Shown here piece by piece: positions 51,032 to 61,104 of a stretch of 64,000 bases of DNA. The stretch is from CAIQJJ01 sp049325275 (GTDB lineage Bacteria; Chloroflexota; Anaerolineae; Anaerolineales; UBA4823): NCBI GenBank assembly GCA_049325275.1, contig JBMOLU010000008.1, forward strand, positions 1 through 64,000. The letters are read 5' to 3'. A program made the position numbers and the translations under genes. Under the pieces are notes generated by a model. That model was not told where the DNA came from, did no database searches, and was given only the letters and a program-made list of their open reading frames with translations. Each line of letters begins with the position of its first letter. The stretch's first letter is position 1.

Positions 51032-54000
51032 ATGAAGGCAAGATTTATGAAAGCGATCGGGCTGTTCATCGTTCTCTCGATGCTGGTCACACCGGTCAGC
51101 GCGCAAACCGTCAAAGCGCCTGCCGTCGATCAGAGTGGCCCACAGCTTGAAAACGTCTCGGCCGATGGAGTCGAGCTCGTTCAAAGCAACACAGGTTCCA
51201 AAGATGTACTCTACGAAGAAAAAGGGGCCAGCGGCCCTGCAACCTATATCATCCAACTGGCGGCATCGCCCCTGGCAAGCTACCGCGGTGGGATAGCCGG
51301 CTTACGGGCAACCAGCCCGGCTGAAACGGGGGCGAAGAAGCTGGATGTCAACAGCACTGCCAGCCAGGATTATCGCGCTTACCTGGCAACGGAACGCCAA
51401 AAGGTGCTGGGCCAGATCGAACAGGAAATTGCACGGTCCGTCACCGTACAGTACGTGTATGACGTGGCATACAACGGCGTGGCCATCGAACTGACCCCCG
51501 AGGAAGCCGCACAGGTGGCGCAAATGCCCGGCGTTGTGCGGGTCATTCGCAACTTCACACGCTATATCCAGACCGATACCAGCCCAGAGTACCTCAATGC
51601 GGTAGGTATCTGGGACGGGAGCAACACCGGAACACTGCCCGGAACCATGGGAGAAGGCATGGTTGTCGGCATCATCGACACCGGCATCAACATGGACAGC
51701 CGCTCGTTTGCCGATGTCGGCGATGACGGCTACGACCACACCAATCCCCGCGGCCAGTATTATGGCTGGTGCAATCCCAGCGACCCCGATTACGACGCAA
51801 CCCTAATCTGCAACGACAAACTGATCGGCGTCCACAGCTATCCCGATTCCGGCAACGACCCGGAAGACGATCACTCGCACGGCAGCCACACGGCCAGCAC
51901 GACCGCCGGGAACGTCGTCTACTCCGCAACGCTCCAGGCCGGCCTGATCTTTAACCAGATATCCGGCATGGCGCCACACGCCAACATCATCGCCTACGAC
52001 GTCTGCACGGCCACGGGCGGCTGCCAGGGCACGTCCATCATGGCAGCAATTGACGATGCCGTCGCTGACCAGGTCGACGTGATCAACTACTCCATCGGCG
52101 GCGATCCAACGGATCCATGGAACGATCCGGATTCGGAAGCCTACTTGAATGCCCGCGATGCGGGTGTCATGGTGGTCACATCAGCCGGCAATGACGGCCC
52201 CGACGCCGGGACGCTCGGCTCGCCGGGCAACTCACCGTGGATGATGACGGTTGCCAACGGCACCCACGACCGCGGCTTTGCGCCCAACGGTTTGGTGAAC
52301 ATGGCCGGTGGTACGCCACCGGCAGACATGAGTGGAACGGGCGTCTCAGGTGAATACACCGCTCGCATCGTTCATGCGTCGGACTATGGCAACGCACTGT
52401 GCGGCCTCGGCTCAGCAGACGCTCCCACGAACCCCTTTACACCGGGCACATGGGCAGGTGAAATCGTCGTCTGCGACCGCGGCACTTACTACCTGGTCGA
52501 CAAGGCCGCTCACGTTCTGGAAGCCGGTGCCGGCGGCGTCATCATCGCCAACACCACCCAGGGCACGCAAACCTACGCGACCGATCTGGGAATGCCCGGC
52601 ACGCACGTCAACCAGGTCAACGGCGACGCGCTGCGCGCTTGGTTGGTAAGCAGCAACACCAACATCTATTCTGCCACCATCACAACATCGCCTGTGGTCC
52701 ACGACGCCGCCCTGGGCGGCATCCTGAGCGCAACCAGTTCACGCGGGCCAAACGTCAACGCCGATCTGATCAAGCCTGACATCATGGCGCCGGGGAGCAA
52801 TATCCTGGCAGCTTACGCCGGTGATGCCGATTCCTACGGCTTGATGAGCGGCACGTCAATGGCCAGCCCGCACGTCGCCGGCGCGGCGACGTTGATGCGC
52901 GACCTGCACCCCTCCTGGACCTCTGCGGAAGTGCAGTCAGCGCTGATGATGACCAGTTGGACCGAAGACCTGTTCAAGGAAGATGGAAGCACGCCTGCCG
53001 ATCCCTTCGATGTCGGTGCAGGCCGGCTCGATCTGACTAACGCATCCCTGGCAGGCCTGGTGCTGGATGAAACCACAGCGAACTTCCAAGACGCCGACCC
53101 ATCCACCGGCGGCGACCCAACCACACTTAACCTAGCGAGTCTGGCAAACGATAGCTGCCTCTCCGCATGTTCGTGGGAGCGCACGTTCAGAAACACCACC
53201 GGCGAGGTGGTCACCTGGACGGTGACGGTTACCGGTGAAGTTGCCTTGAGTGCTAACCCGGCAACGTTCACCGTTGCTGCCGGCGCAACACAACTGGTCG
53301 AGTTCACGGCGGACGTGAGCGGCGAAACCAACGGCGAGTGGGTATTCGGCAGCATCATCCTGACCGCCGACGATCCCAGTTTGCCGCAGCAGCATCTCCC
53401 CGTGGCGGTTATACCGTCCAATGGGATTTTGCCCGAAGAAGTGGTTATCAACACACGCCGCGATGCAGGCTCGCAGGAAGTCAGCGATCTGCAAACGACT
53501 GAAGTCCTTACCCTTACTACCGAAGCCTTTGGGTTGGCGCCGATGGAAACGGCCGACTTCGAATTGGGCCTGATGGCCACGCAGACGGATTTCCCGGACA
53601 TCTTCTATGCCAACCTGCCCGATGATGCCTACGCTGCCTGGATACCGGTCACCGATTCAGTACGCCTGGTTGTTGAAGTGCTCGATACGACCTCGCCCGA
53701 TCTCGATATGCTGGTCGCCTACGATGCTAACGGCAACGGCGAAATGGACGTTCAAGACACGGCGCTGCACGACTACTGCCAGAGCGCGTCCAATGGCCCG
53801 TGGGAATACTGCGACATCATGCAGCCCATAACCGGGAACTGGTACGTTATCCTCATCAACTTCGAAACATCAGAACCTGGCGTCGCCGATCCGGTCTCGC
53901 TCGGCACCGCCATTGTGCCGGCAAGCGACGCAGGCAACATGTGGGTTGAAGGCCCCAGCAGCGTACCAGCGCTGGAACCGTTCGACCTGCGTGTCTACTG

Positions 54001-55759
54001 GAACGAACCGGAAATGGATGCAGGCGAAAGCTGGTACGGCGCATTCAGCCTGGGCACAGAACCGAGCCAACCCGGCAATGTCGGCGTTATCCCGGTTACG
54101 ATCGTCCGCCAGGATGATGATGTGGTAAAGGAAGTTTCTTCGGAAACCGCCGTTTCTGGCGATACCCTCACCTACACCATCACCATCCTGCCCAATATCA
54201 CACCGGAAAACCTGACTTACGCCCTTACCGATACCATCCCCGCCGGCCTGACGTACGTACCCGGTTCCGCCACAGCGACCGAAGGCACCGTCAGCATGGT
54301 CGACGATCAGCTGACTTGGACAGGATTGATGCCGATCGTCGTGCCACAGTATCTGATGAGCACCAGCAACGATGATCCAGATAACTGCGGTATGCCACTG
54401 GCAAACAGTGGCGCCTATACGAACCTTCAGAGTTACGGCATCTTTCCGCAGCCAGCCATTAGTGGCGACAGCATCTGGTTTACAGCGCTTACATCCGGCT
54501 CGACGTTCGATTTCTATGGTGCTGCTCACACCGGAATTAATTTTACCGATGATGGCATGGCTTTCTTCAGTTCCACCCCAGGAGCAACACCCTGGGAAAA
54601 CGCAGACATTCCCAACAGCGCAGATCCAAACAACCTTATGGCGATCTTGTGGCAAGACTGGGTTGTCAACTATGATGCAGCGCTCAATCACGGCGTGAGC
54701 ATCGCAACCCTCGGTGGCACAGGAGAAACTGGCGCCGGCCTCATCGAATACGATGACATCCAGGTGTATGGAGAGGCTGGACAAACGATGGATTTCGAAG
54801 TGCTGGTCTGGCGAACGGTGGATAACACACCAGGCGCCTACGAAGTCATCTTCGCTTATGACAATATCAGCACAACGCTTACTATCGGAACGGTGGGTGT
54901 TGAAAATGCAAGTGGCACTGCGGGAACAAAGTATGCTTACAACGATGCTAACTTGTCTACCATCACGGATGGAATGGCGATCTGCTTCGATTGGTTCACC
55001 CCAACTGGGGACCCCGTGACGATTACCTATGCGGTGACCGTTGACGAGAACCCGCCCGCCAAGGTCCTGACCAACAACGTTCTGCACGTCACCGATAACC
55101 CCGGCGCCGTCGAGGCCACCGCCAGCGTGGACGTTACCTGGTTAGACGAGTTTACACTCGACGTAAACGTTGTCGGCAACGGTAGTGTCGCCATCGATCC
55201 CGAACAGGCGATCTACATTGAAGGTGATACCATCACCCTGACAGCCACGGCAGACGCTAACTGGGCCTTCACCGGTTGGAGCGGCGATCTTACCGGTACA
55301 GATAACCCGCTGGCTTTCGAGATCATGGCCAACACTGTCGTTACGGCCACCTTCGAAGAAGCAGCAATCGATCTCGGCATCGTCAAAACCGGTCCCGAAA
55401 CAGCTGCGCTGGGTGAAATCATCACCTACACGCTGACGGTTTCCAACGCCGGCCCGGACGGCGCCACGGGCGTGACCGTGACAGACACCCTGCCGATCAG
55501 CGTGACCTTCCTCTCGGCCTCGCCGCTCTGTGCAGAAGACGGCGGCGTAGTCAGTTGCGCCATCGGCGACCTGGCCGCCGACGAAACGGTCGTTCTGACC
55601 GTCACCGTCAGCGCACCGGAAGAAGCTATGCAGTTGACCAACATCGCCGAAGTGGCCGGCAACGAAGCGGATGCCGACCCGGCAAACAACACCGATTCGG
55701 CGATCACAGCCGTGAGCGACGGGCTCCTGCGGGTTTACCTGCCGATCATCGTCCGGTAA
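51032..55759 (+). CDS. Large secreted subtilisin-like serine protease (S8) with PA, DUF11 and C-terminal tail
   Basis: 1575 aa. ATG 51032 has GAGGAG upstream; a signal peptide ends near VSAQ. An I9-type propeptide (about residues 70-185) precedes the S8 domain: D216 in GIIDTGI, H283 in HSHGSHTAS and S609 in SGTSMASPHVAGA. A PA domain (about 430-560) is inserted before the Ser region. After beta domains comes a DUF11-like domain (SETAVSGDTLTYTITILPN) interrupted by a roughly 215-residue extra domain. A repeat module rich in GxGSVxxxP and WxGDLxG motifs, a second DUF11 and the tail LLRVYLPIIVR follow. It probably degrades extracellular proteins or processes surface proteins. The 271-bp leader before it is long. 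Confidence 0.93.
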   Translation: MKARFMKAIGLFIVLSMLVTPVSAQTVKAPAVDQSGPQLENVSADGVELVQSNTGSKDVLYEEKGASGPATYIIQLAASPLASYRGGIAGLRATSPAETGAKKLDVNSTASQDYRAYLATERQKVLGQIEQEIARSVTVQYVYDVAYNGVAIELTPEEAAQVAQMPGVVRVIRNFTRYIQTDTSPEYLNAVGIWDGSNTGTLPGTMGEGMVVGIIDTGINMDSRSFADVGDDGYDHTNPRGQYYGWCNPSDPDYDATLICNDKLIGVHSYPDSGNDPEDDHSHGSHTASTTAGNVVYSATLQAGLIFNQISGMAPHANIIAYDVCTATGGCQGTSIMAAIDDAVADQVDVINYSIGGDPTDPWNDPDSEAYLNARDAGVMVVTSAGNDGPDAGTLGSPGNSPWMMTVANGTHDRGFAPNGLVNMAGGTPPADMSGTGVSGEYTARIVHASDYGNALCGLGSADAPTNPFTPGTWAGEIVVCDRGTYYLVDKAAHVLEAGAGGVIIANTTQGTQTYATDLGMPGTHVNQVNGDALRAWLVSSNTNIYSATITTSPVVHDAALGGILSATSSRGPNVNADLIKPDIMAPGSNILAAYAGDADSYGLMSGTSMASPHVAGAATLMRDLHPSWTSAEVQSALMMTSWTEDLFKEDGSTPADPFDVGAGRLDLTNASLAGLVLDETTANFQDADPSTGGDPTTLNLASLANDSCLSACSWERTFRNTTGEVVTWTVTVTGEVALSANPATFTVAAGATQLVEFTADVSGETNGEWVFGSIILTADDPSLPQQHLPVAVIPSNGILPEEVVINTRRDAGSQEVSDLQTTEVLTLTTEAFGLAPMETADFELGLMATQTDFPDIFYANLPDDAYAAWIPVTDSVRLVVEVLDTTSPDLDMLVAYDANGNGEMDVQDTALHDYCQSASNGPWEYCDIMQPITGNWYVILINFETSEPGVADPVSLGTAIVPASDAGNMWVEGPSSVPALEPFDLRVYWNEPEMDAGESWYGAFSLGTEPSQPGNVGVIPVTIVRQDDDVVKEVSSETAVSGDTLTYTITILPNITPENLTYALTDTIPAGLTYVPGSATATEGTVSMVDDQLTWTGLMPIVVPQYLMSTSNDDPDNCGMPLANSGAYTNLQSYGIFPQPAISGDSIWFTALTSGSTFDFYGAAHTGINFTDDGMAFFSSTPGATPWENADIPNSADPNNLMAILWQDWVVNYDAALNHGVSIATLGGTGETGAGLIEYDDIQVYGEAGQTMDFEVLVWRTVDNTPGAYEVIFAYDNISTTLTIGTVGVENASGTAGTKYAYNDANLSTITDGMAICFDWFTPTGDPVTITYAVTVDENPPAKVLTNNVLHVTDNPGAVEATASVDVTWLDEFTLDVNVVGNGSVAIDPEQAIYIEGDTITLTATADANWAFTGWSGDLTGTDNPLAFEIMANTVVTATFEEAAIDLGIVKTGPETAALGEIITYTLTVSNAGPDGATGVTVTDTLPISVTFLSASPLCAEDGGVVSCAIGDLAADETVVLTVTVSAPEEAMQLTNIAEVAGNEADADPANNTDSAITAVSDGLLRVYLPIIVR

Positions 55760-55764
55760 TCGCC

Positions 55765-55791
55765 ACACGGCAGGCGTTTTGCCTGCCGTGT
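55765..55791 (+). terminator. Stem-loop after the S8 protease gene
   Basis: ACACGGCAGGC (55765-55775) pairs with GCCTGCCGTGT (55781-55791), loop GTTTT, 5 bp after the stop. No T-run follows the stem. Confidence 0.65.
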
Positions 55792-55910
55792 TGTGAAGGA
55801 ATCAAGCAGCGGGGGCGGCTAACTGCCGTCCTCGCTCTCCCCTGGACGTGCGTTTTCGCACCCAGTGGTTTCTCAAGGCCGAACAAGTTCCCCTGGCCTG
55901 AATGCTTTCT

Positions 55911-55950
55911 AGCCCTGGGCAACACTTTCTGTGCTGTCCAGGGCTTTCGT
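55911..55950 (+). terminator. Second terminator-like hairpin
   Basis: 55911-55925 pairs with 55931-55945 over 15 bp (one wobble, one mismatch) around TTTCT, followed by a short T-rich tail. It separates the protease gene from the convergent polysaccharide genes. Confidence 0.5.
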
Positions 55951-56056
55951 TTCCCGCAAGCGGGCAGGATGCTCGCCGTCCCAGGGGGACAGCCACCCCG
56001 CCGATTCGTCCGGTGCCGTGTTGTAGCTTGGGCGTCGACGCCCGGTGGGGGGACGA

Positions 56057-57841
56057 TCAATTCAGCAGTTCGAAATCCATTTTCAGCGCCCGCACCCAGA
56101 CCCCGCGCTGGCGGCAAACCGGCAGGATTTTTTCCGCCAGTCCGGTATCGTCGGCGGAGGCCAGTACGACCACGCCCGGCACCTTGTGCGTGTTGAGAAT
56201 ATCGGCCAGGGCGTCGGGACTGCCCAGGATGCTGACCCCATGCAGGCGCGCGCCCCAGTGATGCGGATCGTCGTCCAGGCATCCGACGGGCTGGTAGCCC
56301 AGGGAAGGGTTCTGAAGTAACCAGCGCAGCGCCAACTCACCGTCATCCCCCACGCCGTAAAACAGGACTTGCTGAACGTCCGGCGGCGGTGGCTGGCGGC
56401 GGTGATAGATGCGATCGAGGATTTGGAACGATAAACGCGAAGCGGTCAACCCCAAAAACAGAAACACGGCAAACAAAAAGAAAACTTCCGGCGAGACGTA
56501 AAAACTGCCTGCCAAAAGGCGAAGCGCCAGCACGCTGCACAGGCTGGCAACTGCACCGGCTGCCGCGTACCGCAACAGATCGCCGGCGCCGGCATAGCGC
56601 CAGACCCCCCGGTAAATGCCAAACCCATAGAAAGCACCATAACCGCAGGCCAGAACTACCGGCCAGGAATCCAGGAACAGGCGCATGCTCGATACGGTCA
56701 TATCCAGGCCATAGCTCGTCCAGTAAGCGAGATAGTAGCTCACCCCGATCAACGGCAAATCGAGCATCAGTTCGAAGAGACGGCGGCGGTAGGCCAGGCT
56801 CACCATGCGTTGCGCCAGGCCGGCGTTTTGATTGGCCGGCGCAGCCGGCACGACCTTTAAGCGCGCCAGGTAAGCGGCAAACAGCGAAAAAACGATCAAG
56901 ACGAGGGGTGTCAGGACCAGGCTGTCGGTATAGTCGCGGGCTTCGAGCGCAACCGCCGAGAGGCCGGCAATCACTGCCACGCCATAGAGTACGACAACCG
57001 CCTGGCGCTCGCTCAAGCCAAAAGCCACCAGGCGGTGCGAGGTATGGTCGGTGCCCCCCTGAGACGGCGACTGGCCGCGTAAGAGCCGCGTCACCGTCAC
57101 CAACGTCGTATCCAGGATCGGCAGGAGGAAGAGCATCACCGGAACGCCCATGATCGCCAGCACGCTGGAAGCCTGGCTCTGGCGGGCGACGGCCAGGGCG
57201 GCCAGGCTAAACCCCAGGAACATGCTTCCGCCGTCGCCCATGAAAATGCGCGCCGGCGGGAAGTTGAACACCAGGAAGCCCAAAATGCTGCCTGCCAGGG
57301 CGAAAGAAAACCACCCCAGGCCCACATCGTTCATGCGCCAGTTGAAGTAGCTCAACATCAGGGCGGCAATCAACGAAACCCCGCCGGCGAGGCCATCCAT
57401 ATTATCCAGCAGATTAATGGCGTTACTGATACCCACCAGCCAGAAATAGGTCAGCAAGATATTGGCAATCGGCCACGGGAAGAAGTGGATCGTCTCGCCG
57501 CCGGAAACAAAAATCGTCGCTGCGAGCAATTGCCCGACCAGCTTGGCCGGCGGCGAAATACGTTTGAAATCGTCGTAAACCCCCAGGGCGAACATCACCA
57601 AGGCCCCGGCCAGCAAATGCCAATGTGCGGGAGCCTGGCGATACACCAGGTACATCCCGAAGAGCGCCAGGCAAAATGCCAGGAACATCCCGACCCCACC
57701 CAGCGTGGGTGTCGGCTGACGGTGCCAGCGATCCTGCCGCGGGAGGGAAACGCGACCCGTTTTGAAGCCCAGCCAGCGCACCAGCGGCACCAACAGCACG
57801 CTGGCCACAAACGCGGTCAGAAAGGGCAGCAGGTAGCTCAT
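56057..57841 (-). CDS. WecA/TagO-type polyprenyl-phosphate GlcNAc-1-phosphate transferase fused to a CapD-like N-terminal region
   Basis: 594 aa. Residues 1-330 have the multi-helix MraY/WecA fold with GVYDDFKRI, NAINLLDNMDGLAGG, RIFMGDGGSMFLGF and HTSHRLV, which bind Mg2+ and the nucleotide. Residues about 365-594 are membrane helices plus a Rossmann-like region (VLFYGVGDDGELALRWLL, LGYQPVGCLDDDPHHWG), as in the N-terminal part of CapD/FlaA1 sugar dehydratases, but without the dehydratase catalytic domain. The protein likely starts surface polysaccharide on undecaprenyl phosphate; the second half may sense or bind nucleotide. The start overlaps the upstream ligase gene by 4 bp. Confidence 0.88.
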   Translation of the reverse strand: MSYLLPFLTAFVASVLLVPLVRWLGFKTGRVSLPRQDRWHRQPTPTLGGVGMFLAFCLALFGMYLVYRQAPAHWHLLAGALVMFALGVYDDFKRISPPAKLVGQLLAATIFVSGGETIHFFPWPIANILLTYFWLVGISNAINLLDNMDGLAGGVSLIAALMLSYFNWRMNDVGLGWFSFALAGSILGFLVFNFPPARIFMGDGGSMFLGFSLAALAVARQSQASSVLAIMGVPVMLFLLPILDTTLVTVTRLLRGQSPSQGGTDHTSHRLVAFGLSERQAVVVLYGVAVIAGLSAVALEARDYTDSLVLTPLVLIVFSLFAAYLARLKVVPAAPANQNAGLAQRMVSLAYRRRLFELMLDLPLIGVSYYLAYWTSYGLDMTVSSMRLFLDSWPVVLACGYGAFYGFGIYRGVWRYAGAGDLLRYAAAGAVASLCSVLALRLLAGSFYVSPEVFFLFAVFLFLGLTASRLSFQILDRIYHRRQPPPPDVQQVLFYGVGDDGELALRWLLQNPSLGYQPVGCLDDDPHHWGARLHGVSILGSPDALADILNTHKVPGVVVLASADDTGLAEKILPVCRQRGVWVRALKMDFELLN

Positions 57842-60800
57842 GGCATGCTTTGAATTTGCTCGATCAGTTGTTGAATGCCGCCGCTTTGCTCCTGCGGGGC
57901 ATGCTCCAAGGCACTCTGGGCATACAACAAGGCGGCGGCTTTGTCGCCAAGCTCTACCGAGACGCGCGCCAGGGTCTCCTCGAGCTGCCAGGCGACGCTC
58001 GAACCTGGCTTCAGTTCCAGGGCCGCCAGGAAGGCGTCACGCGCCCGTTCGGGGCTGCCGAGCTTGAGGTAAATATTGCCCTGCTGTGCATAGTAACTGA
58101 TGCGCGCATTCCCATCCCCCTTGCCGGCGCCGCCCAAGCCAAAGTACTCGGCGGCCAATTCGTACGTCTGCGTGATCAAGCTTGGGTCGCTGAGATTCTG
58201 CGCCTGGCGCATGTAAAGTTCGCCCAGCAAACCATGCGCCTGAATGTAAGTACTGTCCAGCGCTGCGGCCTTCAGAAGCGCATCGAGAGCTTCGTCGTTG
58301 CGGCCGATGTTCAACAGCGCATTGGCTTTTTCCGTCCACAGCGGGGCGCTGTTGGGGCTGAGGCTTAAGGCCTGGGTGTAGTAATAGACCGCCTTCTCGC
58401 CGCGTGCGAGACGGACCTCATCATCCGTCGAACGGGAATACCACCAACTGTACATGCGCGCCAGGTTGGCGGAGTGATCGGTATTCAAGGGATTGATCTG
58501 CAGGGCGGTTTGCAGCGTTTGCTCGGCCTGCTGCACCCATCGATCCTGTGCCGCCGCATCTTCCTGTGTTTTGGCCTGTTCTAGATAGCTACGGCCCAGG
58601 TAGAGGTAGTAGAAATCTTCCTTAGGCTGGGTATCGACGGCTTCTTTGAAAATGTAGGATGCGACCTGGTACTGGTCTCCGCTAAGCGGCTCTCCCATCT
58701 TGAAGATCATGTTGGCACGCACATTATTCAGGTTGGTCGTTGCCACCGTGACCAGCACAACGACCAGCACCACCACGGCCACCAATGGCTGCCAGATGTC
58801 CTGCTCCATATTTCCGGCGGTGGGCCAGCTTTCCGGCAAGAAAAGGGCCAGGAAGCTCAACAGCAACAGCAAGACGACGTAGTACCAGACAACTAACCCT
58901 GCCGTGCGGTGCAGATGAGCGATCAACGCATCGAGGCTCGCCGGCGATGTGTTGGCAATATTGACGAGGTTGTTGGCGTGGAGAAGCCACAGGAAAAACG
59001 AAACCAGTAAAGCGCCCCCCAGGGCCAACCCCAGGGCTTTCAGCCACTCCTTGCCCTGCTGACTGATCTGCTCGCCCGCCAGGAGAATAATCCCGCCCGC
59101 CAGCCAGGTTGTCGTCATCAAAGCTAAGACGCCCGGCGAAGGGGCATTGTCTCGGTTGGCCAGACGGGTGAAAGAGTTGACGAGAACGGCGCCCACGGTT
59201 GCATCGACATCCGCTTCACGCTTGCCGCTGGAGATAAACTCATAACCCAGGGTTAGCAGAAGCACACTCAAAATCAGCATGGCGATCAGGCCGGCGTGCA
59301 CCCAGGCCGGCCGGCCAGCGATGAGAGGCTGCGAAGCAGCGCGGCGCGCCCTTTCGCGCCGCGTACTTTTGCGCGCAGTGTTATCGGCCAGCAGGCTCCC
59401 ATGCTCAACCGCCGGAAGCTCGGCTTGTAAAATCCTGGGCATCACGTAACCTGAAACGAACATCAGCGCCGCCGATGTCCAAAACAACGTGCGGGTTGCA
59501 GCAATAGAGATACCGAAATTGGTCTCGACGAAGTGGCCGGCAATTGCGGCCAGCGGCGCGATGATGTAAAGCGCCATCGGATTGAAGCTTCGTTCTTCGG
59601 CAACATTCTGAAAGCCCAACAGCGCACCCAGGGCCAGGTAAGTCAGCATCCCCACGATGATGCCGAAGGGCAGGCCCACCCCCAGGTAGGCGATGCCGCG
59701 CCATGCAATCATCGCCCCGGCGCCGAGCACCCCGCTGCCGATATAGAAAAGCAAAAACAGGTTGCGCTGGCGCGGCGAGGCGATCAGGCCCAGCCACTTC
59801 AGGCCATAGTAAAACACCGATCCAAACAAAAACAGGTAAACGAACAAGCCCAAAAAGCCGGTGATCGCCAGCGAATCCCAGGTTTCGTTGTGCGAACGGT
59901 CCGGCGAGGCGTTGCGCTTTTCGAGCGTCCCCAGTTCGGGTGGGTAAAAGCGGTTGAAAGCCACATAAATCGTCTCGGGACCATAGCCGATGAGCGGCCG
60001 TAAAAAGTTGAAGGTGTCCTTCCGGCCATCGGGGAATTCCAGTGGTTCGTGCGGGGCCACCAGTTTGGCCACGCCCTCCCAAATCAAAACACGCACCCGG
60101 CCCGTGTCCGATTCGGCTTCTGCCAGGTGTGAAAATCTTTCCAGGAACTTTACCGAGCGCAACGGCTGCAACGGCCCATTGGGGATATTCAACAGCACCA
60201 GAAAGATACCCAGCGCCAGGCCGACACCGATCACCCCCAACATGATGCTGCGCTTACGCCAGGTCAACGTCAAGAGGACAAACAGAAAAAAGGCGCCCGC
60301 CATCCAACCCAACCATGGCCCACGGCTTTGCGAAAGGTAGAGCGCAATCAACTGAAGCGCTGCGATGAAAACGTACACGGTCGCGCGTGCCACGTGGACA
60401 AAAACCCCTTCCTGCTCTTTCAAGATCGCCGCAAACGATTCGACGATGCGCACGAGCGTGAACGGGCTGACCATGATCAAGTAAGCGGCTACGAAGATGG
60501 CGTTGCCCATATTCGATGCCACACGCGTGGTCACATCACCGGCCCAGGGTACTGGATCGATCTGGTAGCGCTGCAAAATACCGTACAGGCTGATCGGCAG
60601 ACTGGTGAGGATCAGCGCGCTGACAAAACGTTCGACCTGAACCCGCCGCCGCATGTTTACGGCCATGGCCGCAAAGATCACCAGATAAGAAAAAGTCGTA
60701 TAGGTACCCTGTAAACGCTGGTACGACCCCATCAGGCTGACGAGTGGGTGAATGGAAAATATCGTAGAGAGCGTATACACGATAACCAGCCCAACGACCG

Positions 60801-61062
60801 GCAAAACCAGGGGTGTGCGCAGCAAGGTCTTCAGCGCCGAATCCCCTTTGGCGAAAGTCTCCCAACGAACGCCTCCTTCGAAAAGGACCTTCAACAGCCA
60901 GGCGCCCAAAACAACCAACGCCAGAGAACGCAGCAAGGTCAATTTATCGGGTTCGAAGATACGACTGGAATAGACATTAAAGAAAAGCGGTGCGAGAACG
61001 ATGGCAGCGATCCATCCGGCTTCCATGACACCGTCGCAAAAACGGCTGAATTTTGTTGGCAT
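57838..61062 (-). CDS. O-antigen ligase family protein with C-terminal TPR region
   Basis: 1074 aa. About 12-14 membrane helices with a large periplasmic-type loop (PLIGYGPETIYVAFNRFYP, ASPDRSHNETWDSLAITGF) match the O-antigen ligase/Wzy polymerase family. The H-x-E and R residues of this loop are typical. The C-terminal 280 residues contain TPR-like repeats (YYYTQALSLSPNSAPLWTEK, LYMRQAQNLSDPS, ARDAFLAALELKPGSSVAWQ). It probably polymerises or ligates glycan repeat units outside the membrane. It overlaps the WecA-like gene, so the two are co-translated. Confidence 0.88.
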   Translation of the reverse strand: MPTKFSRFCDGVMEAGWIAAIVLAPLFFNVYSSRIFEPDKLTLLRSLALVVLGAWLLKVLFEGGVRWETFAKGDSALKTLLRTPLVLPVVGLVIVYTLSTIFSIHPLVSLMGSYQRLQGTYTTFSYLVIFAAMAVNMRRRVQVERFVSALILTSLPISLYGILQRYQIDPVPWAGDVTTRVASNMGNAIFVAAYLIMVSPFTLVRIVESFAAILKEQEGVFVHVARATVYVFIAALQLIALYLSQSRGPWLGWMAGAFFLFVLLTLTWRKRSIMLGVIGVGLALGIFLVLLNIPNGPLQPLRSVKFLERFSHLAEAESDTGRVRVLIWEGVAKLVAPHEPLEFPDGRKDTFNFLRPLIGYGPETIYVAFNRFYPPELGTLEKRNASPDRSHNETWDSLAITGFLGLFVYLFLFGSVFYYGLKWLGLIASPRQRNLFLLFYIGSGVLGAGAMIAWRGIAYLGVGLPFGIIVGMLTYLALGALLGFQNVAEERSFNPMALYIIAPLAAIAGHFVETNFGISIAATRTLFWTSAALMFVSGYVMPRILQAELPAVEHGSLLADNTARKSTRRERARRAASQPLIAGRPAWVHAGLIAMLILSVLLLTLGYEFISSGKREADVDATVGAVLVNSFTRLANRDNAPSPGVLALMTTTWLAGGIILLAGEQISQQGKEWLKALGLALGGALLVSFFLWLLHANNLVNIANTSPASLDALIAHLHRTAGLVVWYYVVLLLLLSFLALFLPESWPTAGNMEQDIWQPLVAVVVLVVVLVTVATTNLNNVRANMIFKMGEPLSGDQYQVASYIFKEAVDTQPKEDFYYLYLGRSYLEQAKTQEDAAAQDRWVQQAEQTLQTALQINPLNTDHSANLARMYSWWYSRSTDDEVRLARGEKAVYYYTQALSLSPNSAPLWTEKANALLNIGRNDEALDALLKAAALDSTYIQAHGLLGELYMRQAQNLSDPSLITQTYELAAEYFGLGGAGKGDGNARISYYAQQGNIYLKLGSPERARDAFLAALELKPGSSVAWQLEETLARVSVELGDKAAALLYAQSALEHAPQEQSGGIQQLIEQIQSMP

Positions 61063-61104
61063 ATCTGGTTCTCCTCCAGGGGGTTATGAGACGACCCGAT
61101 TTTA

